Source: an uncultured Eubacteriales bacterium (GTDB lineage: Bacteria > Bacillota > Clostridia > Christensenellales > Christensenellaceae). Taken from it: a stretch of 35,097 nt of DNA. The notes beneath the pieces were generated by a model. The model saw only the letters and a program-made list of their open reading frames with translations. It ran no database searches and was not told the origin of the DNA. The first letter of the stretch is position 1. Each line of letters opens with the position of its first letter. The position numbers were made by a program, and so were the translations under genes. Positions 24,467 to 31,563 of this stretch are shown here, in pieces. The stretch spans positions 1 to 35,097 of the forward strand of contig CAOKKG010000008.1 in assembly GCA_948468985.1 (NCBI GenBank). Direction: 5' to 3'.

Positions 24467-24493
24467 GAAAGACCCGGTTTTACCGGGTCTTTC
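24467..24493. terminator. Bidirectional terminator between convergent genes
   Basis: An 11-bp perfect stem (GAAAGACCCGG with CCGGGTCTTTC) with a 5-base loop lies 4 bases past the stop of the LysM gene and 92 bases past the stop of the TMEM198-like gene. A-rich and T-rich flanks let it serve both strands, though neither U tract is long. Confidence 0.75.
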
Positions 24494-24496
24494 TTG

Positions 24497-25048
24497 TTAT
24501 TCGGCACCTGCCTCGCCCTCTGTCGCGCCGCCCGCGCGCACGACGAGCTGCATACCCGGATAGATGCCTCCCTCCACGCGGTTCCAGCGCAAAAGCTCCG
24601 CTACGCGCATGCCGAAGCGCGCCGCCACACCCTCCGGTGTGTCGCCCATATGATAGGCATATACCAAAAAGCCCGCTCCGGGGCAAGGCACCCGCAGGGA
24701 CATCCCCGCGCAGATCTGCGCCGGGCTGGAAAGCCCGTTTTCCAGCAGAATCGCCCGCATGGAGGTGCCGAATTTTTCCGCGATGCCGAACAGCCGCTCC
24801 CCCGACCGCACCGTATAGCGCCGGACTTGAAAGACCGGGTCCTCTGTTCCTTCCCGGGTCGCCGCACACCTGCGGCACCAGTCCGGCGGCGGAATGCGAA
24901 CCTGCCCGCCCGCACCCCAATGTGCGTTCGGATTCGCGCGCAGCAGCATGCAGATCGGCAGGGTGTACCGCGCGCTCAATGCCTCCGGTGTCTCCCCCGC
25001 TGCCAGGCGGTGCCGAAGGAAGCACTTTCCATTCTGTTCAAAATCCAT
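24497..25048 (-). CDS. Protein with three LysM domains
   Basis: A 183-residue protein built almost wholly of LysM repeats: ~12-55 (HRLAAGETPEALSARY, VRIP), ~77-122 (YTVRSGERLFGIAEKFG, GMSLRVP) and ~131-175 (YAYHMGDTPEGVAARFG, YPGMQLVV). LysM binds N-acetylglucosamine in peptidoglycan or chitin. No signal peptide or catalytic domain is visible. It could act inside the mother cell on the spore coat or cortex, like SafA-type LysM proteins, which also lack signal peptides; this is inference. Start ATG 25048 behind AGGGGG was chosen over a longer frame to 25180. The ATG overlaps the -35 of the divergent folT promoter. Confidence 0.85.
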   Translation of the reverse strand: MDFEQNGKCFLRHRLAAGETPEALSARYTLPICMLLRANPNAHWGAGGQVRIPPPDWCRRCAATREGTEDPVFQVRRYTVRSGERLFGIAEKFGTSMRAILLENGLSSPAQICAGMSLRVPCPGAGFLVYAYHMGDTPEGVAARFGMRVAELLRWNRVEGGIYPGMQLVVRAGGATEGEAGAE

Positions 25049-25076
25049 TGCGAACCCCCTCTGCCTATGGTATAGT
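25048..25076 (+). promoter_or_regulatory. Promoter of the folT riboswitch transcript
   Basis: TTGCGA (25048-25053), a 17-base spacer, TATAGT (25071-25076). The predicted start near 25083 is a few bases before the riboswitch. It overlaps the first codons of the divergent LysM gene. Confidence 0.8.
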
Positions 25077-25088
25077 ATATGGGAATGC

Positions 25089-25173
25089 GCAGAGTAGAGA
25101 CTTGGCGGTATCATATGGGATGGGATGTTGCCCATAGAGCGCGAAAGTTCGCCCCCGGTCTCGCGTCCGCTGC
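25089..25173 (+). ncRNA. Tetrahydrofolate (THF-I) riboswitch aptamer
   Basis: The leader of folT folds like the THF-I class. P1 pairs GCAG (25089-25092) with CTGC (25170-25173). The P1 neighbours carry the class signatures AGAGTAGA at the 5' side and GCGTCCGC at the 3' side. P2 pairs GAGAC (25097-25101) with GTCTC (25158-25162). P3 pairs TATGGG (25114-25119) with CCCATA (25131-25136) and encloses the conserved loop ATGGGATGTTG. A further small hairpin (GCGAA/TTCGC) lies at 25141-25152. An intrinsic terminator follows 12 bases later. It controls a folate transporter, which is the class's standard target. Confidence 0.85.
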
Positions 25174-25184
25174 CATCCATAGAA

Positions 25185-25219
25185 GGGCCTGCCGCCTTTT
25201 TTGCGGCGCCTGTTTTTTT
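25185..25219 (+). terminator. Expression-platform terminator of the THF riboswitch
   Basis: GCCGC (25191-25195) pairs with GCGGC (25203-25207), extended past a 2-base bulge by GGC (25186-25188) with GCC (25208-25210). Seven T follow. GCCGCC of the 5' arm could alternatively pair with GGCGGT inside the aptamer (25104-25109), which would give an antiterminator; that part is inference. Confidence 0.8.
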
Positions 25220-25266
25220 ATGGGATCAAGCAGTAATTTTGATGCGTCATTCGGAAAGGATTCCGT

Positions 25267-25824
25267 ATGAACAAACACACTTCTCTCAAGCGTACCATCT
25301 ACGCTGCCCTACTCACTTCTATTTCCGTCGTTTTGAAAGTATTCCTCGGCATCCCCGTCAACCTATTCGGCGGGTTCGTCAAGGACATCAACCTCTCCCC
25401 CACCGTCATCATGTTTTCCGGCATGAGCCTCGGCCCATGGTACGGTGCGGCGATCGGCGCGATCACGGATGTGCTCGTCTATCTCGTCCGCCCACTCGGG
25501 AGCTATAACCCCATTTTTACGATCACCAACGCCCTTATCGGGCTGATCCCCGCCCTATTCTTCCTGAAAAGCCCCCGGCGCACACTTTGGCGCATCAGCC
25601 TCAGCACTTCCGTCACGCAGACGCTCTGTTCGTTTGTGATCAACACATTGGCGCTCATCCTGCTCGGCTTTATGCCGGCCAAGATCGCCTGGTTCCGCGC
25701 ACTCTCCACCTTCGTCATGCTGCCTCTGCATATTTTCCTCATCTATATGCTCACGCGGGCATCGGAAAAATACCTTCCCTTTCTGGTTTCGCCGGACGGG
25801 ACCGTCTCCCATGAGCGTGCATAA
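25267..25824 (+). CDS. folT: Folate-specific ECF transporter S component
   Basis: The S component binds folate in the membrane and is energised by a shared EcfA/A'/T module, which is not in this window. The 185-residue product has about six helices: KRTIYAALLTSISVVLKVFLG, the LSPTVIMFSGMSLGPWYGAAIGAITDVL region typical of FolT (in parts), PLGSYNPIFTITNALIGLIP, a SVTQTLCSFVINTLAL helix and a basic C-terminus. ATG 25267 has AAAGGA upstream. The THF riboswitch in its leader fits regulation by folate status and strongly supports the substrate call. Confidence 0.92.
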   Translation: MNKHTSLKRTIYAALLTSISVVLKVFLGIPVNLFGGFVKDINLSPTVIMFSGMSLGPWYGAAIGAITDVLVYLVRPLGSYNPIFTITNALIGLIPALFFLKSPRRTLWRISLSTSVTQTLCSFVINTLALILLGFMPAKIAWFRALSTFVMLPLHIFLIYMLTRASEKYLPFLVSPDGTVSHERA

Positions 25825-25879
25825 AATGCGGAAAAACCCGGTATACTTCCTATAGAATACCCGGGGAGGCTCTGCCGCT

Positions 25880-27067
25880 ATGAAGATCGATTGGAACCGC
25901 AAACATACCACGCTTGCCGTTTATGCATTTTTGGTGCTTTCTGCGGTCTGTTGTATCGTCTTCGTGCTGTTCCACCTTGCGGGCATCCTGCAGGCCGCAA
26001 ACAAGTTTATCCAGGTAATTCATCCCGTTCTCTGGGGATTCGCGCTTGCGTACCTGCTCAATCGACCCGTGCAATTCTGTCAAAAAAAGGTGTTCCGTTT
26101 TCTTGCGACACCTAAAAAACCGCGGCGGCAATGGATCAAGGGACTTTCCATTGCCGCCGTCTATCTTTTCTTTGGCTGCTGCCTTTTGGGACTACTGGCC
26201 GTCCTCTTGCCGCAGCTTGTGCGCAGCCTCTCCATCTTCCTTGCCAACCTGCCCACCTATCTTTCAAGCGTCGACCAATGGCTGCAACAGACAAGCGAGC
26301 GGCTGCACATCGCGCACTGGATCGACGGCGGCTTTTCGCTCGCCAACCTGTTTGAAAAGGCGTTTGCCTATTTGAAGGACATTCTCCCCGACATCGCCAA
26401 CGCCGGGATTGACATCGCCTACCGCGTCGTCGGGTGGGGGAGCAGCGCGGTCTTGGCCATCGTCATCAGCATCTACACGCTGCTTTCCAAAGATCTGTTG
26501 ATCGCACAGGCCAAAAAGGTCATCTATGCCCTGTTCCGCCCCAAATACGCGGACAGCACCATCGCCCTCACGCGGGAAAGCAACGAGATCTTCGGCGCAT
26601 ATATTTCCAACCTCCTGTTCGAGGCGTTCCTCATCGGGTTGCTGCATTTTTTGGTACTCAGCATCTGCCGCGTGCCATATACGCTGCTTATCAGTGTAAT
26701 CATCGCGCTCACCGACATCCTGCCCTACATCGGGCCAGTGATTGGCGCGGCGATCTCCATGCTGCTACTCTTCGTCGTCTCACCCGCCTATGCCGTGACG
26801 CTGCTCATCGTCACCATCTGCATCCAGCAATTCGAAGCCAACTTCCTGGCCCCCAAGATCCTCGGCGAATCCACTGGACTCACCAAATTCTGGGTCGTCG
26901 TGGCCATCTTGCTTGGCGGCGGCCTATTCGGCCTGCCGGGGACGATCCTCGGCATCCCGCTGTTTGCCGTACTCTATTCCGTGCTGCGGCAATTCATCTA
27001 TGCCCGGCTGCGCCACCGCAACCTGTCCATCCATTCCGAGGACTACCGATCCGACATCGACGAATGA
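25880..27067 (+). CDS. AI-2E family (PerM-like) transporter
   Basis: A 395-residue polytopic membrane protein of the AI-2 exporter (UPF0118) family, which includes exporters of autoinducer-2 and Na+/H+ antiporters. It has N-terminal helices with the HPVLWGFALAYLLNRPV segment (~51-67), a central soluble region (~105-185) and a C-terminal bundle of helices with LTDILPYIGPVIGAAISML, IQQFEANFLAPKILGESTGL and GGGLFGLPGTILGIPLFAVLY, the family's best conserved motifs. Start ATG 25880 is preceded by GGGGAGG at 10 bases. It is 55 bases after folT but has no strict functional tie. The true substrate cannot be told from sequence. Confidence 0.92.
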   Translation: MKIDWNRKHTTLAVYAFLVLSAVCCIVFVLFHLAGILQAANKFIQVIHPVLWGFALAYLLNRPVQFCQKKVFRFLATPKKPRRQWIKGLSIAAVYLFFGCCLLGLLAVLLPQLVRSLSIFLANLPTYLSSVDQWLQQTSERLHIAHWIDGGFSLANLFEKAFAYLKDILPDIANAGIDIAYRVVGWGSSAVLAIVISIYTLLSKDLLIAQAKKVIYALFRPKYADSTIALTRESNEIFGAYISNLLFEAFLIGLLHFLVLSICRVPYTLLISVIIALTDILPYIGPVIGAAISMLLLFVVSPAYAVTLLIVTICIQQFEANFLAPKILGESTGLTKFWVVVAILLGGGLFGLPGTILGIPLFAVLYSVLRQFIYARLRHRNLSIHSEDYRSDIDE

Positions 27068-27072
27068 GCACA

Positions 27073-27100
27073 AAAAAGGAGAGGCGATCCTCTCCTTTTT
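27073..27100. terminator. Bidirectional terminator between convergent genes
   Basis: A 12-bp perfect stem (AAAAAGGAGAGG with CCTCTCCTTTTT) with a 4-base loop sits 5 bases past the AI-2E stop and 6 bases past the gpsA stop. A and T runs at either side make it a good terminator in both directions. Confidence 0.9.
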
Positions 27101-27106
27101 GATTTC

Positions 27107-28057
27107 TCAAAATTCCTTTTTCAGCCCGCGCAGGAAGAGTTGCTCCAGCGCATCCTCGGGCGAGATATTCTCGTACAGCATGCGGTAGACCGCCGTGCAA
27201 ATCGGGATGTCCGTATCCGACCGCTTAGCCAGCAGCTGCATCGCCTGCGAGGTGCTCACACCCTCCGCCAGCCCCTGCATCGATTCCCCGCGCACAAATT
27301 TTTCGCCAAACATCCGATTGCGGCTATATTTGGAAAAGACGGTCGCCTCATAATCGCCGAGGTGCGCCAGGCCATAGGCTGACATGGGGTTGCCGCCCAG
27401 GTTCTCGATAAGCTTAGAAACCTCCCGCGCACCGCGCGACATGAGCGCCCCCTTGAGGCTCGTGTTATCCACGCCGTCCAACATACCGGCGGCGATGCCG
27501 ATGACATTCTTGGCCGCCGCGCCGATCTCGTTGCCAATCATGTCCGTGCCATAGTAAAATCGGATTAGGTTTCCGCGGAGCGTCTCGATGAGCGTGCGCT
27601 TCAGGGCATCGTCATAGGCATCGATCACCATACAGTTTGGAATACCCGCCAAAAAGTATTGCACATGCCCCGGCCCCAGCCATACGGCGACATTGTCTCG
27701 GCCGACGACCTCTGTCGCAATCTCGCTCAGGCGACAGCCTGTCTCTTCCTCGATACCCTTCATGCAGAGCACGACCGGCTTTTTCACGCCATGGAAGGCC
27801 TCGCCGCCCATAAATTCGCGCAGATGCTGCGAGCTAATGGAGATGGCGATCACCTCGCCGAACCGCACTGCCTCCGCCGCGTCCTCGGTCAGACGGATGT
27901 CCGCCGGAAACGGGAATTCTCCCATATGCCCCTCGCGGAGCGCGCGCAGGTTGGGGGAGCCCTCCCGGCCCCACACGCAGACCTCGTGCCCAATCTTATG
28001 CAAATACCACGCGATAAACGACCCCCATCGGCCGCAGCCCATGACGCTGAATCTCAT
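27107..28057 (-). CDS. gpsA: GpsA-like NAD(P)-dependent glycerol-3-phosphate dehydrogenase, divergent
   Basis: The family reduces dihydroxyacetone phosphate to sn-glycerol-3-phosphate for phospholipid synthesis. The 316-residue product has a Rossmann start (MGCGRWGSFIAWYL), EVCVWGRE, ISISSQHLRE, the catalytic-Lys region GAAAKNVIGIAAGMLDG and SRGAREVSKL. Some usual motifs are altered: the SGPSFAxE region reads WLGPGHVQYFLAGIP, and GLAGLGDLxxTC reads GLAHLGDYEATVF. It may therefore be a GpsA-like paralogue with a shifted substrate. ATG overlaps the nitroreductase stop by 4 bases (ATGA). A bidirectional terminator follows. Confidence 0.82.
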   Translation of the reverse strand: MRFSVMGCGRWGSFIAWYLHKIGHEVCVWGREGSPNLRALREGHMGEFPFPADIRLTEDAAEAVRFGEVIAISISSQHLREFMGGEAFHGVKKPVVLCMKGIEEETGCRLSEIATEVVGRDNVAVWLGPGHVQYFLAGIPNCMVIDAYDDALKRTLIETLRGNLIRFYYGTDMIGNEIGAAAKNVIGIAAGMLDGVDNTSLKGALMSRGAREVSKLIENLGGNPMSAYGLAHLGDYEATVFSKYSRNRMFGEKFVRGESMQGLAEGVSTSQAMQLLAKRSDTDIPICTAVYRMLYENISPEDALEQLFLRGLKKEF

Positions 28058-28650
28058 AATTTCTCTTTCTCCTGCCCCACATAGGTAATGATATTGCCAA
28101 AGCGTTTGAGCGGCGGCAGCTTCTGATCGGAATAACCGAACACGCCGCCGGCGCAGACCGTCTCCGTTTCCCCAAGCCCGATCGCCCGGAGCGCGCGCAC
28201 GATTGCCGCATCTTCCGCCAGCCAGTGAAACTGGTTGATATAGCAGGACGAAACCCCCAAATCCGCGGCCTGCAAAAACATGTTTTCCAGCGCCATCGCG
28301 CTGTCCGCCATAGCGTTTCCATACCCCACCTGATTTGCAACGATGACCAGCACCGGCGCGCCATAGGTGAAATCAAACCGCCCCTTCTGTGCCCGCCGGA
28401 TGGTGTTTGCGAGGCTTCGATACATGCCCTCCAGGATCTGCATCTGCGCAAAGATGTCCGTGGCGATGTTCACCAGCTCCATGATCAGCGCGCGATCCGT
28501 AATCACCAGGAAGTGACAGCTTTGATTGTTTCCACCGCTTGGCGCATAGGTCCCCGCCCGCAAGATAGCCTCCAACTTGTCCGCCTCCACCGCACGGGCG
28601 TGATATGCCCGCACGCTCCGGCGGCGCGTCACGAGTTGTGCAAATTCCAT
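28054..28650 (-). CDS. Nitroreductase family flavoprotein
   Basis: An FMN-dependent oxidoreductase of the nitroreductase fold. The ATG at 28650 was chosen because it begins the family N-terminus (MEFAQLVTRRRSVRAY); a longer frame to 28743 runs through the promoter. The 198-residue product has RRSVRAYHARAV (residues 9-20), YAPSGGNNQSCHFLVIT (FMN-phosphate contacts), DFTYGAPVLVIVAN, the DSAMALENMFLQAADLG helix and VFGYSD. It is co-transcribed with gpsA (4-base overlap). The substrate is unknown. An extended -10 (TGG TATACT) at 28684-28689 could serve as promoter. Confidence 0.88.
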   Translation of the reverse strand: MEFAQLVTRRRSVRAYHARAVEADKLEAILRAGTYAPSGGNNQSCHFLVITDRALIMELVNIATDIFAQMQILEGMYRSLANTIRRAQKGRFDFTYGAPVLVIVANQVGYGNAMADSAMALENMFLQAADLGVSSCYINQFHWLAEDAAIVRALRAIGLGETETVCAGGVFGYSDQKLPPLKRFGNIITYVGQEKEKL

Positions 28651-28683
28651 ACAATGCTTCTCGCTTTCAGTTTTCTCTGCATA

Positions 28684-28689
28684 AGTATA
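28684..28689 (-). promoter_or_regulatory. Possible extended -10 promoter of the nitroreductase gene
   Basis: TATACT preceded by TGG (extended -10), 34 bases before the ATG. No good -35 hexamer is visible, though TGTTTT occurs 17 bases upstream. Confidence 0.45.
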
Positions 28690-28741
28690 CCACACCCGGC
28701 GGTCGAAAAACAGCTTCCATTTTGTGAAGATTTTCGGCCGC

Positions 28742-28779
28742 AAAAGAGGCAGGCGCGCCGCCGCACCTGCCTCTTTTTT
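28742..28779. terminator. Terminator downstream of ogt and the MerR remnant
   Basis: A 12-bp perfect stem (AAAAGAGGCAGG with CCTGCCTCTTTT) with a GC-rich 12-base loop. On the minus strand it ends in four U, on the plus strand in six. It marks the end of the ogt transcript. Confidence 0.85.
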
Positions 28780-28812
28780 ACCGTTTGAGTCCGCTTTCCA
28801 TCCGCACCATGT

Positions 28813-28919
28813 CCCTGCTCATAGCGCGCGATCTTTTTATCCAGCCGTTCCATCGTCTGCTGCATCTCCTCAATCTGTATCTGGAGCTTGTCGCGTTGCT
28901 CTCTCCTTTTGTGGAATCT
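28813..28919 (-). pseudogene. C-terminal remnant of a MerR-family regulator
   Basis: About 35 codons read RREQRDKLQIQIEEMQQTME then RLDKKIARYEQ. This is the C-terminal coiled coil and YE end typical of MerR-family regulators of the EQR-L-IEEMQ-TLxRLNYKI-YE type. No DNA-binding helix-turn-helix domain precedes it: 50 bases upstream the ogt stop is reached. No start with a ribosome binding site is visible. The frame then runs on past the normal end into the terminator. It is read as the leftover of a deleted regulator gene that ended at the terminator at 28742. Confidence 0.6.
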
Positions 28920-28972
28920 GTCCTCCGTATACAGCGGACTCCAAGTCAAGTGCTTGCTCCCCCACAAAATTC

Positions 28973-29515
28973 TTAGAGCGCCGTGCCGTGGGTCGGCAGG
29001 TGCAGCGTGCGCAGATCAACGCCTTCGTGTTCCAAAAGCCACAATTTCTTTTGGATGCCGCCAGCATAGCCGGTGAGGCTCCCGTCCGACCCCACGACGC
29101 GATGGCAGGGGATCACGATCGAAAACGGGTTGTGCCCGACCGCGCCGCCGACAGCCTGCGCCGACATCGTCTCTCGCCCCAGCGTATGCGCAACCCTGTC
29201 CGCGATCTGCCCATAGGTCACCACCTGCCCATAAGGAATACGGCAGAGCTCCGCCCAGACGGTCTGCCGGAAATTGCTGCCCACGGGCATCAGAGGAAGT
29301 TCCGCCACATCCGGGCGCTCCCCCGCAAAATAAGCCGCGAGCCAGTGCCACGCCGCCCGCAGCGGCGCCGTGTCCTCCCAATCGAGGTCACCTTCCCGGA
29401 TGCCCGGTGCGAAATATTTTTGCCCTTCCATCCAGATACCGCACAGGCCCTCGTCCTGCGCCACGAGCAGCAGCCGCCCCAGCGGTGAATCCACCTGTTT
29501 TGCCGAATATTGCAT
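28973..29515 (-). CDS. ogt: Methylated-DNA-[protein]-cysteine S-methyltransferase
   Basis: The enzyme removes methyl groups from O6-methylguanine onto its own Cys. The 180-residue product has a poorly conserved N-terminal domain and the active-site domain with FRQTVWAEL, IPYGQVVTYGQIA, AVGGAVGHNPFSIVIPCHRV (acceptor Cys137) and LTGYAGGIQKKLWLLEHEG. No Ada-type regulatory domain is attached, so it is an Ogt-type protein. ATG 29515 has GGAG 7 bases upstream; a TTG one codon earlier is less likely. It has its own promoter and ends before the MerR remnant. Confidence 0.96.
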   Translation of the reverse strand: MQYSAKQVDSPLGRLLLVAQDEGLCGIWMEGQKYFAPGIREGDLDWEDTAPLRAAWHWLAAYFAGERPDVAELPLMPVGSNFRQTVWAELCRIPYGQVVTYGQIADRVAHTLGRETMSAQAVGGAVGHNPFSIVIPCHRVVGSDGSLTGYAGGIQKKLWLLEHEGVDLRTLHLPTHGTAL

Positions 29516-29547
29516 CAATCTTCTCCGTCATTTTCTCATTTTTCCCT

Positions 29548-29576
29548 ATTATAACACAGCCGCCCCACGACCACAA
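29548..29576 (-). promoter_or_regulatory. ogt promoter
   Basis: TTGTGG (29571-29576), a 17-base spacer, perfect TATAAT (29548-29553). Predicted start near 29541, about 25 bases before the ATG. Confidence 0.75.
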
Positions 29577-29631
29577 AGCCAATTTTTCCTTCCTACCGCA
29601 GAGCGGCACTTTGCGGCCATCCACGCGAACC

Positions 29632-29665
29632 AAAAAAGGCTCTGCCGGGATATCCGGCAGAGCCT
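29632..29665 (-). terminator. Terminator of the phosphocholine (lic) operon
   Basis: A 12-bp stem (AGGCTCTGCCGG with CCGGCAGAGCCT) with a 5-base loop is followed by six U on the minus strand. It is 33 bases past the licB stop and well placed to end the lic operon. Confidence 0.93.
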
Positions 29666-29697
29666 GTCCGCTTCTGTTTTACAAGCTTCCTCCCGCG

Positions 29698-30648
29698 TCA
29701 GAAGGACTTCTTTTTCGAAAACAGTTCCTTGAAGTCTGCCGCCGCGAGGATGCCGAAGACGAGTACCACGAGGCTGTAGAGGATGGTCTGCGGCGTCAGC
29801 ACACTCGTATCCCCAAGGATGAGCACGGTGAACACGATCGCCCAAGCCGCATAGGTAACATTGAGTGCCATCGCCTTGGACGCGCCGATTTGCGATATCG
29901 CCTTATAATAGCACAGGTAGGATAATGTCGCAAAGAACGCCGCCAGCGCGATCACGGGCAGCAGCCAGCCCGTCCCGGAAAAGAGGCTGATCGTAAAGCC
30001 CCACCCGTGCAGGATGGGCAGCAGTACCGCGCCGTATACGATTGCCGAGGTCGTCTGCCGGATCTGCAGTGCGTATTCGTCCTTGACCTCCGGATCCTGC
30101 ATGCATTTGGCCAGAATGACCGCCTCGATGCCCCAGCCAAAGGCGCACATGAGCGCACCGATAATCCCGAGCCAGAAGTCCTTTATCTGCACCTCGGGCG
30201 AGTAGCTAAGCCCATAGACGCCGAGCAGCGTCGCGAACAGGAACACCCAGCGGTACCACTGCATCTTTTCCTTCAGGAAGAAATAGGCCAGAATCGCACC
30301 AATCGCCGGGAAGATCGCACTGGCGACCGCACCGATGGAGGCGCCCATATAGTTGATGGCGAGGACATAGCCCGTCATCCCGACCGGGCCGCCGATGACG
30401 GCCGCCAGCATGACAAACTTGCCGCCCTTGGTGCCAAACGCCGCATGCCACACCTTTTTCAGGTTCCCACGCGCGCCGTTATAGATCGCCGCCCAGATGG
30501 CCGAAAAGGCGTCGTGAATAAAGGTGCTGACAAACGGCGCCAAAAAAATAGCCTGCTCCGTCGAGACAAAAGGCGTCATCGACAGGGCGATACCTAAGAT
30601 TACCGTTTCCAGCGCCCAAGCGACGCCGGCAATGATCCCACAAAACAT
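29698..30648 (-). CDS. licB: LicB-like choline permease (DMT/EamA superfamily)
   Basis: A 316-residue ten-helix protein of the drug/metabolite transporter superfamily. It shows two EamA repeats, with IGGPVGMTGYVLAINYMGAS, VASAIFPAIGAILAYFFLKEK and a second-half copy around ASKAMALNVTYAAWAIVFTVL. The GGPxGM...YxGxSxxxxxSAIyPAi pattern resembles LicB of Streptococcus, the choline uptake protein. It lies 18 bases after licA, which supports choline import. It starts at ATG 30648 behind AGAGAGGG and ends before a strong terminator. Other EamA substrates are possible, but the context makes choline most likely. Confidence 0.85.
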   Translation of the reverse strand: MFCGIIAGVAWALETVILGIALSMTPFVSTEQAIFLAPFVSTFIHDAFSAIWAAIYNGARGNLKKVWHAAFGTKGGKFVMLAAVIGGPVGMTGYVLAINYMGASIGAVASAIFPAIGAILAYFFLKEKMQWYRWVFLFATLLGVYGLSYSPEVQIKDFWLGIIGALMCAFGWGIEAVILAKCMQDPEVKDEYALQIRQTTSAIVYGAVLLPILHGWGFTISLFSGTGWLLPVIALAAFFATLSYLCYYKAISQIGASKAMALNVTYAAWAIVFTVLILGDTSVLTPQTILYSLVVLVFGILAAADFKELFSKKKSF

Positions 30649-30666
30649 ATTTTTCCCTCTCTTTCC

Positions 30667-31563
30667 TCAGACCTTCTGGAATTCCAACAGGTTTTTCTTC
30701 AGCCGCGCATAGCGTTCCGCCGCCCAGTCCTCCATCGGCTGCCCATCATAGGGCACCCGCGCCTTGGCCCACAGCGTCCACAGGTAGTCGACATACAGCT
30801 TGTTCGCAAGGAAATGCTTCCAATCCATCGTTTCAGGCTCACGGCCAAGGTACGCCCGCAACAGTACCTCGTCCAGCGCATGGTCATAGACTGCCTCAAT
30901 AGACAGGTCAGCAACATCCCAGATACCGTCGTTCATGCCGGCGTATTCCCAGTCGATGAGGTACATCTTACCCGCGTCCGAGACGACCCAGTTTTCGCAC
31001 AGCACATCGTTGTGGCAGGGAACCTGCGCGATGTCACAGGCCGCATCGATTTGCCGCTTGGCGGCCATCACTTCTGCCTTGACCTCCGCATAATCAGAAA
31101 ACATCGGAACCTGCTTGTCTGCGATGATCTTTTCATAGCTTGCCGCCATTGAAAAGACCTCGAAGGGAATGCCCGTGTCTTCGCCCGAGCGGTGCAGACG
31201 GCGCAGGATGTCGGCTGCTTCCCGGATATGCTGCGGTTCCCGCATCGCCGGAGCTGACATCGTCACCGCCCCCGGGATATACGCCGTCACCTTGGCGCCG
31301 TTTTCTCCGAAATACAAAAGCTCCGCGTCGATGCCCAGCTTGCAGGCGAGGCGCGTGCTCACCTCTTCGTCCCGGCGGGAGATCATTTCCTCCGTCCCCT
31401 CGCCCGGGATGCGCACCACATATTCCGCACCGTCCTGAAAAACCGCGTGATAGGTGCGGTTAGTAAGCCCGCCCATGCGCGTAAATTCTGCCGCATCTGT
31501 CCGGCCCAGTGCCTTTTGCAAAAGCGCCTGTGCCGCCTGTTTGTCCCGTTCCAATTCTGTCAT
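30667..31563 (-). CDS. licA: Choline kinase, LicA type
   Basis: LicA phosphorylates choline with ATP. The 298-residue product has the choline kinase/APH fold: GGLTNRTYHAVFQDGAEYVVRIPG (in parts: GGLTNRTY, YVVRIPG) as nucleotide loop, Brenner motif CHNDVLCENWV (His184, Asp186, Asn191) and the metal site YLIDWEYAGMNDGIWD with Asp204. A choline-binding-type acidic/aromatic tail follows (VDYLWTLWAKARV). The ATG at 31563 has AAAGGA 9 bases upstream and overlaps the licC stop by 4 bases (ATGA). An ATG at 31584 lacks a site. Co-transcribed with licC and licB, it completes an import-and-activation set. Confidence 0.93.
   Translation of the reverse strand: MTELERDKQAAQALLQKALGRTDAAEFTRMGGLTNRTYHAVFQDGAEYVVRIPGEGTEEMISRRDEEVSTRLACKLGIDAELLYFGENGAKVTAYIPGAVTMSAPAMREPQHIREAADILRRLHRSGEDTGIPFEVFSMAASYEKIIADKQVPMFSDYAEVKAEVMAAKRQIDAACDIAQVPCHNDVLCENWVVSDAGKMYLIDWEYAGMNDGIWDVADLSIEAVYDHALDEVLLRAYLGREPETMDWKHFLANKLYVDYLWTLWAKARVPYDGQPMEDWAAERYARLKKNLLEFQKV

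Noticed and set aside
25825..25879. Imperfect inverted repeat (CCCGGTAT, ATACCCGGG) before the AI-2E gene as a terminator
   Set aside because: One unpaired base, no U tract, and it lies in a short gap with the next ribosome binding site. Too weak to call.
28629..28967. The full 112-codon frame around the MerR remnant as a real gene
   Set aside because: It begins at a TTG without a site and runs through the terminator and the nitroreductase promoter. Only the middle resembles a protein.
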